Shown here piece by piece: positions 25,927 to 33,351 of a DNA stretch of 64,000 nucleotides; position 1 is the first letter of the stretch, and each line of letters starts with the position of its first letter. The DNA is from UBA6522 sp965237785. GTDB taxonomy: Bacteria > Pseudomonadota > Gammaproteobacteria > Steroidobacterales > Rariloculaceae. The notes below the pieces were generated by a model, which had not been told where the DNA came from, searched no databases, and was given only the letters and a program-made list of their open reading frames with translations. The stretch covers positions 1,922,001-1,986,000 of the forward strand of contig OZ250159.1 of the NCBI GenBank assembly GCA_965237785.1. Direction: 5' to 3'. Both the position numbers and the translations under genes were made by a program.

Positions 25927-27411
25927 CTACCTGACCGTATATGAGTAGTCTATGTCCCCGTGATTGCGACCGTCTACCTCGTGCTCCGGCAGGTAGGACC
26001 GGATGTAGTCGACCTGAACGTTGTCGGGCGAGACCGTGACGTTGAGATACCCCGAGCTGTCGAGAATGTCCCCGGACAGGTAGGCGTTCCTGTTGCGGGC
26101 GGTGTAGGTGTCGTCAGCCGGGTTGGGCACGGACTGATAGACAATGCCATCGAGTTCCTGGTGTACGAAAATATGATCGTGAGCCTGAAAGAGGATCGTG
26201 ACGCCGTACTCGACCATGAGTTGGTGGATCGGCAGTTCCCAGTTGGGACGCTCCGTGTCGAATTCCCATTCGCCGTCGTCGGTGTAGCCACCCCACTCAT
26301 ATTTCGTTGCGCGTTCGATTCCGCCGCGCCCGGTGCCGAGTACTTGATGGGTGAAGACGAACTTGTAGCCGGCATTGCTTTCTTCCAGCGTGGTCTTTAG
26401 CCACGCGTATTGCGCGTCACCGATCGTCGCGTCCCAGAGGTCCCCGGTCGGCTCGGTCAGCGAGTCGTATTCGTCGACGATCTCGTTCCACGGCGGATTG
26501 CTCCCCATCCCCGCGCCCATGCCGCCGATATGCTCGATAACACGTGTCGAATGCCAGTAGGGATCGAGCGAAACGAACAGCGCATCGCCCCACTCAAACG
26601 CGAAGTAGTCGCCGAGCAGGCCGATTCCGGGCACGGGCTCCGGGTTGCCGCTGTAGAAATCATTCGGCGTCGGAACGGGAAAGAATCGATTTCGCGCTCT
26701 TCCGGCAAAAATCGCAACGTCATGCAGCGGCGTGTCGAGCAGGCTGCGCCGAGCTTCTTCGTGGTTGCCATTAACCGGAAAGAGCGCCGTGGAATTGGCC
26801 ATGAGCCCGAGGAAGCGACGTTGGTTAATGTAGATATCGTCGACAAAACCCTGGGTCAACGTACTGCGGTCGCCCTGAAAGAAGTCCGGTACCTCCCTCG
26901 AGATACTGAAGTCATCGCCCAACATGAAGTAGAGATCCGGCCGATCGCCGGCGACGCGTTCCATGGTCAGGGCATAGAGGTCCGGGCTGTACATGATGCC
27001 GAGGCGCTCGGGATGCGAATCGCCCTGCACGCCGAACGTGAATGTGGCGCCTCTGCGCCTCTGAGTATGAAACGAGTGCTCCTCGCCCTGTCGAAACTCC
27101 GCTTCCCCCGGGTCCCGGTAACTCAATCGGTAGAAATACCGGGTATCGGTTGCCAGCCCGGCGATCGTCACAACGGCTGGTCCGTCCGGCGACGACTCGA
27201 CAGTGTCTGTTCTACTCGAGAGCTGACCGGAGACCTCGCCGTATTCAGCAAACACTACCGAGCCTTGATCGGCAAGCGCGTGCACGGCAACGGAGCCGGC
27301 CGTGGGCCTGCCAAGAATAATGTTTTCCCCTTCCCCGGTCTGCGCCGCGCTCTTCAGCGCAACAATTGCGAGCCCCGCCGACAGCAGAAGTGTAAGTTGT
27401 GCGCTGCCCAT
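25927..27411 (-). CDS. Exported metallophosphoesterase (duplication copy 2)
   Basis: 494 residues from ATG 27411, with GGGGGGAGG upstream. It has the same architecture as copy 1; two codons near the start are missing relative to it (MGSAQLTL against MGNKGAQLTL). I count 12 differences in the first ~170 residues and see none from FQGDRSTLTQ to the C-terminus. Catalytic motifs GDSHPE, LGDDF, GNHEEARR and AHDH are present and the HH pair again reads HQ. It heads an MPE-NHL pair downstream of parD and a parE stub. Confidence 0.87.
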   Translation of the reverse strand: MGSAQLTLLLSAGLAIVALKSAAQTGEGENIILGRPTAGSVAVHALADQGSVVFAEYGEVSGQLSSRTDTVESSPDGPAVVTIAGLATDTRYFYRLSYRDPGEAEFRQGEEHSFHTQRRRGATFTFGVQGDSHPERLGIMYSPDLYALTMERVAGDRPDLYFMLGDDFSISREVPDFFQGDRSTLTQGFVDDIYINQRRFLGLMANSTALFPVNGNHEEARRSLLDTPLHDVAIFAGRARNRFFPVPTPNDFYSGNPEPVPGIGLLGDYFAFEWGDALFVSLDPYWHSTRVIEHIGGMGAGMGSNPPWNEIVDEYDSLTEPTGDLWDATIGDAQYAWLKTTLEESNAGYKFVFTHQVLGTGRGGIERATKYEWGGYTDDGEWEFDTERPNWELPIHQLMVEYGVTILFQAHDHIFVHQELDGIVYQSVPNPADDTYTARNRNAYLSGDILDSSGYLNVTVSPDNVQVDYIRSYLPEHEVDGRNHGDIDYSYTVR

Positions 27412-27440
27412 AGTCCGCCTCCCCCCAAGAGCGATCCCCC

Positions 27441-27470
27441 TTGATCGAGATATCGTTGTACGTCATCGGC
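27441..27470. promoter_or_regulatory. Conserved leader upstream of MPE, copy 2
   Basis: TTGATCGAGATATCGTTGTA then CGTCATCGG; see 11934-11964. In this copy the same bases are also the 3' end of the parE stub frame. Confidence 0.4.
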
Positions 27471-27533
27471 GATTGAAAGCCAAATTCGGTATAGATCGGC
27501 TTCGGCGTTATCCGAAAGCCTATAGTTTCCCAT
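27465..27533 (-). pseudogene. parE toxin stub
   Basis: ATG 27533 overlaps the end of parD, as in normal parDE operons. The first ~19 codons (MGNYRLSDNAEADLYRIW) are the N-terminus of a ParE-type toxin; after that the frame enters the MPE leader and antisense-like sequence (LSIADDVQRYLDQGG), which matches no toxin. The catalytic C-terminal half is absent, so the toxin is dead. Confidence 0.7.
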
Positions 27534-27771
27534 CTTGCTGCGCCTTCTTTTTGAAGCCTTGCAGCATTTCCTCTGGCGTTTTGTCTGAAAAACCGCCCTG
27601 CTCTGCTCGAATGAGTTTTTCGCGGATATATTCGATTTCGCGGGCATTCTGCCGCGCCTTACGGATCAGATCATTCACTACCTCGCTCTTACTTGTATAT
27701 TCTTGGCTATCAACCTGGGCTTTCAGCCATTCGTCATTGGGCGGGGTGAACGATATGCTTTGTCGCGCCAT
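27520..27771 (-). CDS. ParD-like antitoxin, toxin partner truncated
   Basis: 83 residues: a ribbon-helix-helix N-terminus (SISFTPPNDEWLKAQVDSQE) and the ParD C-terminal helix (IREKLIRAEQGGFSDKTPEE, then QGFKKKAQQDGKL). The gene is complete, unlike copy 1, but parE behind it is only a stub. A free RHH protein could still repress its own promoter or others. It lies directly upstream of the MPE-NHL pair on the same strand, so its transcript may run into these genes. Confidence 0.85.
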   Translation of the reverse strand: MARQSISFTPPNDEWLKAQVDSQEYTSKSEVVNDLIRKARQNAREIEYIREKLIRAEQGGFSDKTPEEMLQGFKKKAQQDGKL

Positions 27772-27875
27772 CCGTTAGGCTCCAGAAATTTTCGTGGTGC
27801 AATTCTACACCACATATGCATCATTGATAGGCAATCTCTTTGCCTTGGTTCCCAAAACACCAAACCTTTCCGGCC

Positions 27876-27962
27876 TCGCCTCGCGCAGTGCGCAAGTCTC
27901 GTCGCCCCTTTCAGCCGCTCCAAGACACCTACCAAAGGGCCTTTGAAAGTACTATCCTTCAA
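27876..27962. repeat. Dispersed repeat, copy B (internally deleted)
   Basis: The left part (CCTCGCCTCGCGCAGTGCGC) matches copy C at 33141-33170; the right part (TTTCAGCCGCTCCAAG, GGGCCTTTGAAAGTACTATC) matches the 3' end of copies A and C; the middle is missing. It lies 126 bases outside the right end of duplication copy 2 and just upstream of the GmrSD-like gene. Confidence 0.7.
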
Positions 27963-27990
27963 GCGCAATCAGACTAGGAAAACGCGCACC

Positions 27991-30240
27991 ATGCTGCACG
28001 CAGAGCCCACAACTGTCAGCCTCGCCTTCCCCTCCCGGAAGCAGTACGCCATTCCCAGCTATCAGCGGAACTATGTGTGGACGCGCGAGGGACAATGGGA
28101 GCCTCTATGGGACGACCTGATAGCTCTGACACGACAGGTTCTCGCGGAAGGCCCAGGCGCGAGGCCGCACTTCCTTGGCACGATCATTACGAAGCACATC
28201 GGCGCCCAGGGCTTCATTGACCGCTGGTGGGTGGTCGATGGGCAGCAGCGGCTGACTACGCTTCAGATCCTCATAGCAGCAGCCCGCTCCGCCTTCAGTG
28301 AACATGGACTTACGCAGTGCGTCGCCGTCCTCACGAACGCTCTTGTCAATCCGCCGGAAGTGGTCCGCGAGAATCCGGACAAGTACAAGATCCAACACAA
28401 AAGCAGTGACTACAAGGGCTTTTCCAGGATCATCGAAGCCGGTCTCGCCGGCTCCGGCGTTCCTGAGGAGGAGAAGCTACGGCTTCACGAGTGTTACGTT
28501 TACTTCAGAGACACGGTGACCGCCTGGTACATGAGTGTTCCCGAAGAAGATCGCGAACATCAAGCGGTCGTACTTACCCAGGCCATTCTCGACAGGCTTC
28601 AGGTTGTTGATATCCGTCTGGACGGTCAGGAGAACAGCCACGCGATCTTTGAAGCCCTGAACGCCCGGGGGGAACCGCTGACGGAGTGGGAGAAGACAAA
28701 GAACTACATCCTGTCCATCGCCGTTCGCGATGACGACCCAGACGGGGACCGCACCTACACGGAGCATCTCGAGCAGTACGACCGCGATCCCTACTGGGAT
28801 CAGACAGTCAGCGGGACGCGTTTCAAAGGAAAGCGCATCGATCTGTTCTTGTCTTTCTTTGCACAGATCGAGCTTCCCAAACGCCGGCAAGAGGTGTCCG
28901 GTGACTCGGACCTGCACACCCTGCCGCGCAACCGCCTCTACCGCGAGTTCCGCTACATCGGCGAGCACGTCTACCGAAGATCTGACGAAGAACTTCGCGG
29001 CCTACTTCGGCGGTTGGATCGCTACGCGACAATCTTCAGCCGGCTCGACCAGATGGACAGCGAGAAGTTCTCAGAATACGCCCGTCTGGTCATGCATCGA
29101 AGGGAGAAACTGACCCTTTCCTCTCTGATTCCCGTCTTCATGGTCCTTGTCGACAGGCTGGGTTATGGCGGAGATCTTGATCAGGCTCTCCGAATCGTCG
29201 ACAGTTACCTCATGCGTCGGGTCGCGCTCAAGGCGACGTACTCCGGCTTTGACGAGGTCGCTTTCGGCTACGTGCAGGCGGTCCGCGACGCGCCTACGGG
29301 CGACGACGTCTGCGCCGTGCTAATCGAGCAACTTGAGAAGTCGCCTTGGGCGAGCCGCTGGCCAAGCGACGATGAGGTCGTCTTGCACCTGCGGGAGACC
29401 GACATGTACCACAGCATCTCGGGCATCAGGAAGCAGCTCCTGCTGCGCGGCATCGCGCAAGAGATGCATGAGGAGCGCCAGTCCGATCTCACAATGCCAT
29501 TCAGCCCGAAAAAAACCCTGACGGTCGAGCACGTCGCGCCGCAGAACTGGAAACGGCACTGGAAGGATGATCTGAACTTCGGAGACAGTGACGAGGACAG
29601 ACAGCGGCTGAACCGACTGGTCGACCGGATCGGCAACCTGACTCTGGTAACTCGCGAACTGAACTCCAAAATCGGCAACCGCCCTTGGGCCTACAAGGCG
29701 GAGCTCCTCCAAGCCGACAACCTGGAGATGAACCGTCGCCTGCTCGACGACATGGAAGGCGAGACTTGGAACGAGGGGGAGATTAACCGACGAAGCCAGA
29801 TCATCGCGAACTACGTAAACGAGATCTGGCCGCACGCGGCCTCACTTCGTCGGAAGCTGGCAATAGCGTCGCCGGAAAAGGAGGCGGACGACATGGTTTC
29901 CGGCATCTCGCCGCTGGTCGCCGAACGCCTCGTGGACAGTGTGACGGAGTCCGGCGTCGAGGACGGCTGGGCGGACAACGAGGGGCTGAACCGGCGGCGT
30001 CTCGACGGGCGCTACGGCCGTTACCTCTTGCTGGGCGGCGGCGACCGTTGGCACGGCGTCTGGTTCGGGGTGAGCGTCAGAGACCGGCAGTTCGTGCTGG
30101 ATTGTTGGGACCCGAGTGACGCTCCCGATCGCTTGATCGCGGTTCCCGACGGCATCGGCTTCAACGAAGTACTCGAGTCCGTGACGACCCAGGTGCGCGA
30201 AGTCGCCGACTCCATCGCAACCGGTAGCAACGGGACCTGA
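27991..30240 (+). CDS. GmrSD-like DUF262/DUF1524 restriction protein
   Basis: 749 residues from ATG 27991. The N-terminal DUF262 domain has the signature IPSYQRNYVWTREGQWEPLW and WWVVDGQQRLTTLQIL (about 15-90), a ParB-like nucleotide-binding core. The C-terminal part has the DUF1524 His-Asn nuclease signature: LTVEHVAPQNWKRHW and, 40 residues on, RIGNLTLVTRELNSKIGN with PWAYKA. About 180 further residues follow. GmrSD-type enzymes cut DNA with modified cytosines (type IV restriction) and use NTP; here both parts are on one chain. No methylase is near, as expected. It sits beside mobile elements. Confidence 0.85.
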   Translation: MLHAEPTTVSLAFPSRKQYAIPSYQRNYVWTREGQWEPLWDDLIALTRQVLAEGPGARPHFLGTIITKHIGAQGFIDRWWVVDGQQRLTTLQILIAAARSAFSEHGLTQCVAVLTNALVNPPEVVRENPDKYKIQHKSSDYKGFSRIIEAGLAGSGVPEEEKLRLHECYVYFRDTVTAWYMSVPEEDREHQAVVLTQAILDRLQVVDIRLDGQENSHAIFEALNARGEPLTEWEKTKNYILSIAVRDDDPDGDRTYTEHLEQYDRDPYWDQTVSGTRFKGKRIDLFLSFFAQIELPKRRQEVSGDSDLHTLPRNRLYREFRYIGEHVYRRSDEELRGLLRRLDRYATIFSRLDQMDSEKFSEYARLVMHRREKLTLSSLIPVFMVLVDRLGYGGDLDQALRIVDSYLMRRVALKATYSGFDEVAFGYVQAVRDAPTGDDVCAVLIEQLEKSPWASRWPSDDEVVLHLRETDMYHSISGIRKQLLLRGIAQEMHEERQSDLTMPFSPKKTLTVEHVAPQNWKRHWKDDLNFGDSDEDRQRLNRLVDRIGNLTLVTRELNSKIGNRPWAYKAELLQADNLEMNRRLLDDMEGETWNEGEINRRSQIIANYVNEIWPHAASLRRKLAIASPEKEADDMVSGISPLVAERLVDSVTESGVEDGWADNEGLNRRRLDGRYGRYLLLGGGDRWHGVWFGVSVRDRQFVLDCWDPSDAPDRLIAVPDGIGFNEVLESVTTQVREVADSIATGSNGT

Positions 30241-30356
30241 CAGGATACCGGCCTCAGCTTGGAAGGCCACCTTCGCACATGGCTGCGCAGGACGTATGTT
30301 TACACAGGAAGGACTCGTTCAGTCATGACCGCAAAACTGGGCAACGACGCATGTAC

Positions 30357-30435
30357 GCTGACGTGTCCCCGTTATCACGGTGTGTTTGCACCGGCGAGCA
30401 CGCTGCGTGCCCGGGTCGTTTCCCGGCGCCTAGCG
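30357..30435 (+). pseudogene. IS91-family transposase fragment, left part
   Basis: LTCPRYHGVFAPASTLRARVV resembles the RYHGV-x-AP box in the last third of IS91-type (Y2 rolling-circle) transposases. The frame continues across the inserted IS4-type element: joining 30435 to 32843 restores one open frame into MTWAQWLKRVFAIDIDTC. The front of the transposase, including its tyrosines, is missing. Confidence 0.65.
30428..30435. repeat. Target-site duplication, left
   Basis: GCCTAGCG directly abuts the left terminal repeat; an identical 8-mer follows the right terminal repeat at 32835-32842. Confidence 0.9.
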
Positions 30436-32834
30436 CTACCCTTTAGCGTCATTTAGGACTGGACGTAGGCGAATTTTTCCTGTATCAATGCCCGCATGGT
30501 GATACAGAACCAGATCAACCGGACCCTGTCCGCGCCGTGCGCGCGGCAGCGTGTCGACCGAATTCTCGCACAAGCGAATGGCGTGAGCCGCAGCGCGGTT
30601 GGACGGCGTGTTTGCGAGGTGTTCGATTTTACCGACGGACGGGGCCGTCTTCAGTTGTCGGGCTGCATGAAGGCGTTGCGCGTGCTTGAGGCTGCCGGGG
30701 AGATTCGGCTGCCAGCGCCGCGATGCGGTCGACCGCCCTCGGCGCCGCGCCGTTTTGCGGGCGCGTTTCCGCCGGCGGTGGGGGTGCCCTCGGCGGTGTC
30801 CGCGGTTGCGGACCTTGCCGTGGTGATGGTCGAGACCGACGACCAGCGGCGTGCCTGGAGTACCCTGATCGCGGACGAGCATCCGCGCGGGATGAAGACG
30901 TTCGCCGGGTGTCAGTTGCGCTATCTTGTTGCCTCGGCGCACGGTTGGCTGGGTGCGGTTGGGTTTTCGGCCTCGGCGCTTCACTTGGCGGCGCGCGACC
31001 GCTGGATGGCGTGGAGCGTCGAACGGCGCCGACGCCATCTCAACCGTGTGCTGTGCATGAGCCGCTTCCTGATCCGTCCATCGGTGTCCTGCGCGAATCT
31101 GGCGAGCCATGTTCTGGGGCGGGTTCTGCGGCGCTTGGCGCGCGATTTCGAAGCGCGTCACGGCTACCGTCCGTGGCTTGTCGAGACGTTCGTCGAGCCG
31201 ACGCAAGACGGGGCGAGCCTGCGCGCGGCGAATTTCCTGCGCCTCGGGCAGACTGCTGGACGCGGCCGGCAGGATCGACACAATGGTCGTGCGGAAACCC
31301 GGAAATGGGTCTACATGTATCAACTGGCGCCGGATTGGCGCCGCCGTCTGGGCGTGCCCTTTGTCGACCACGCGCCGGTGCTGGTGCCCGGCGACGGTCT
31401 GACTAGCGCGCGGTGGGCGGCGATGGAATTTGGAGGAGCTCCCTTGGGCGACAAACGACTGACGGCGCGTCTGATCGAGAGCGCCGCGCTGCTTGCGGCC
31501 TATCCGGGCCGGGCGATCTGCGGCAATGCGAAGACCGACCGGCGGGCGGTTGACGGCTATTACCGTTTCATCGAACAGCCGCAAGACAGTGCGGTGACGG
31601 TGGCGAACATCCTGATGCCGCATCGGACCCGGAGCATTCAGCGGATGCGCGCCCAGCGCACGGTCCTCGCCATCCAGGATGGCACCGACCTGAACTTTGC
31701 GCGGCGAGCGAACTGTGAGGGTCTGGGCATCATCGGCAGGAACCAGACCTCCGCGAAGACCCTGGGGCTGCATCTGCATTTGACCCTCGCGGTGAATGGG
31801 GAAGGTCTGCCGCTCGGGGTATTGCGCTGTGGTTTCGATGCGCCCACGCCGAAAAAGGCCGGGGCGAAGGATCGGCAAAAGACGCAACGTTGGCTCGACG
31901 GTTTCGAGGATATTACGGCCGCGTCCCGGGCGCTGACCGGGCGCACCCGGGTGATATCGGTCATGGACCGGGAAGCGGATTTCTTTGACCTCTTCGACGC
32001 CCAAAGGCGAACCGGGCGGGTCGAGATCCTGGTGCGCGCCAAACACGACCGCCGTCTTGCGGGGACCGATGAAAAGCTGTTCGCGAAGATGCGCAAGGGC
32101 GATGCCGACGGACTGGTCGATGTCCCGATCGACCGTCTGAGCGAGCGCAAGAAGACAAGCGGCAAGAAAGCGCGACCGGCGCGAAGCAAGCGTCTGGCGC
32201 GCTGCGAGATCCGCTATCGCAGTCTCACGCTTCCGGCCACCGTCAAGACCCTCGAGCCTGTGCGGCTCTCGGCGGTGCATATCGTCGAAACCGAGCCACC
32301 GGAGGGCGACGACGCCGTGCGGTGGTACTTGCTGAGCAGCCTGCCCATCGACAACCTCGATGCCGCCCGGGAGGTTATCGCTTTCTATCTCCAGCGCTGG
32401 CGGGTGGAGGACTATTTTCGGGTGCTGAAGTCCGGCTGCCGGGTCGAACATCTCGCCTTCCACACCGCCAACCGGTTGCAGCGCGCGATCGCCATCAACA
32501 GCGTCATCGCCTGGCGCATCATGCTCATGACCCTGCTTGGTCGGCAGGTGCCCGATTGCGATGCCGGACTGATGTTCACCGACGATGAACTCTCCTTCCT
32601 GCGCAATTATGCCGTGGAATACAACCAGCCAACGCCAGATGATCTCGGTGCCGCCGCGCGACTTGTCGCGCTTCTCGGCGGCTATCAGAATCGAAAACAC
32701 GATCCCGACCCCGGAAACCAGATCATGTGGCGTGGCTACGAGAGGCTGTCAGCAGCAACCTTGGGGCATCGCATCGCCGAAAAACACGGCGTCGGAATTG
32801 CCTTTGTCCAGTAAAAGATAACGCTAAAGGGTAG
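30436..32834 (+). mobile_element. Complete IS4-type insertion sequence (2,399 bp)
   Basis: Both ends carry an imperfect inverted repeat of about 35 bp. The outer 14 bases (CTACCCTTTAGCGT) are identical, and an inner ACTGGAC block matches as well. A perfect 8-bp target duplication flanks it. One gene (30496-32814) fills it; its stop codon lies inside the right terminal repeat. The ends and frame are intact, so the insertion is recent and possibly active. It has split an older IS91-family remnant. Confidence 0.92.
30496..32814 (+). CDS. IS4-family transposase with N-terminal DruA-like (DUF4338) domain
   Basis: 772 residues. Part 1 (about 10-290) resembles DUF4338/DruA: a winged-helix-like start, GCQLRYLVASAHGWLGAVGF, HLNRVLCMSRFLIRP and a KWVYMYQL end. 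Part 2 (about 310-740) is a Tn5-type transposase: GDKRLTARLIESAALLAAYP, DDE residues in VLAIQDGTDLNF, VISVMDREADFFDLF and RWRVEDYFRVLKSGCRVE. It cuts and joins DNA at the terminal repeats. The same N-terminal domain occurs as a separate protein in Druantia defence systems; here it is more likely part of target or end recognition. The frame is intact. Confidence 0.88.
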   Translation: MVIQNQINRTLSAPCARQRVDRILAQANGVSRSAVGRRVCEVFDFTDGRGRLQLSGCMKALRVLEAAGEIRLPAPRCGRPPSAPRRFAGAFPPAVGVPSAVSAVADLAVVMVETDDQRRAWSTLIADEHPRGMKTFAGCQLRYLVASAHGWLGAVGFSASALHLAARDRWMAWSVERRRRHLNRVLCMSRFLIRPSVSCANLASHVLGRVLRRLARDFEARHGYRPWLVETFVEPTQDGASLRAANFLRLGQTAGRGRQDRHNGRAETRKWVYMYQLAPDWRRRLGVPFVDHAPVLVPGDGLTSARWAAMEFGGAPLGDKRLTARLIESAALLAAYPGRAICGNAKTDRRAVDGYYRFIEQPQDSAVTVANILMPHRTRSIQRMRAQRTVLAIQDGTDLNFARRANCEGLGIIGRNQTSAKTLGLHLHLTLAVNGEGLPLGVLRCGFDAPTPKKAGAKDRQKTQRWLDGFEDITAASRALTGRTRVISVMDREADFFDLFDAQRRTGRVEILVRAKHDRRLAGTDEKLFAKMRKGDADGLVDVPIDRLSERKKTSGKKARPARSKRLARCEIRYRSLTLPATVKTLEPVRLSAVHIVETEPPEGDDAVRWYLLSSLPIDNLDAAREVIAFYLQRWRVEDYFRVLKSGCRVEHLAFHTANRLQRAIAINSVIAWRIMLMTLLGRQVPDCDAGLMFTDDELSFLRNYAVEYNQPTPDDLGAAARLVALLGGYQNRKHDPDPGNQIMWRGYERLSAATLGHRIAEKHGVGIAFVQ

Positions 32835-32842
32835 GCCTAGCG
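32835..32842. repeat. Target-site duplication, right
   Basis: GCCTAGCG, identical to 30428-30435, directly after the right terminal repeat of the IS4-type element. Confidence 0.9.
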
Positions 32843-33110
32843 AGCTCGGGCGAGCCGCCCACCGCGAGGACCGAGGTCCAGCGGCATCGCTCAATGACCT
32901 GGGCGCAGTGGCTCAAGCGCGTGTTCGCCATCGACATCGACACCTGCCGTCGCTGCGGCGGCACGCTGCGGGTGATTGCGAGAATTAAAGGAGCCTCAAG
33001 TCATCTAGCGGATTTTCGAGGATCTCGCCCGAGCCAGGAGTCGCTCGGTCCGGCGCATCCGAGCCGGGCGCCGCCACAAGCTCGCCTGCCGATCTTACCC
33101 AACGCCATAC
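32843..33110 (+). pseudogene. IS91-family transposase fragment, right part
   Basis: MTWAQWLKRVFAIDIDTCRR with CGG and LRVIA is the C-terminal zinc-finger-like region of IS91-type transposases. After RIK a frame change and a TAG follow; the expected tail (QVI-RIFEDLARARS) continues in another frame. It is the other half of the fragment at 30357-30435. Dispersed repeat C follows. Confidence 0.75.
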
Positions 33111-33140
33111 GCACGAAGCAGGTGCTTGCACGGGCGGGTT

Positions 33141-33325
33141 CGACCTCGCCCCACGCAGTACGCAAGTCGCGTCGACGATTCTTGCCCGCCCGGGATATTC
33201 GCAAGAATGATCGAACACCGTTGGCTCGCAAAGTGACCGAAGGCGCGCCGAGTTGCACCCTCGTGGCCCCTCTCAGCCGCTCCAATACCCCTGCCATCGG
33301 GCCTTTGAAAGAACTGTTCTTCGAT
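33141..33325. repeat. Dispersed repeat, copy C (fullest)
   Basis: It begins CGACCTCGCCCCACGCAGTA, contains GATCGAACACCGTTGGCTCG and ends GGGCCTTTGAAAGAACTGTT. It lies right behind the IS91-family transposase end and 26 bases before the sulfatase ATG, so it may be the terminal region of that element and now forms the sulfatase leader. Confidence 0.75.
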
Positions 33326-33351
33326 CCTGCTCTTTAGGCGTGGAGACAATC

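Larger units (their letters stand above)
24772..27750. repeat. Segmental duplication, copy 2 (about 2.98 kb)
   Basis: A direct repeat of 9257-12243. The left end is 14 bases after a DUF6152 stop and the right end lies inside an intact parD. The intergenic DNA between the two genes and the 3' two thirds of the MPE gene are almost unchanged, whereas the NHL gene and the MPE 5' third carry most differences. This copy has a whole parD and looks closer to the ancestral layout. Confidence 0.9.

Noticed and set aside
30436..32700. 754-codon open frame on the minus strand
   Set aside because: Antisense of the IS4-type transposase; it has no recognisable domain.
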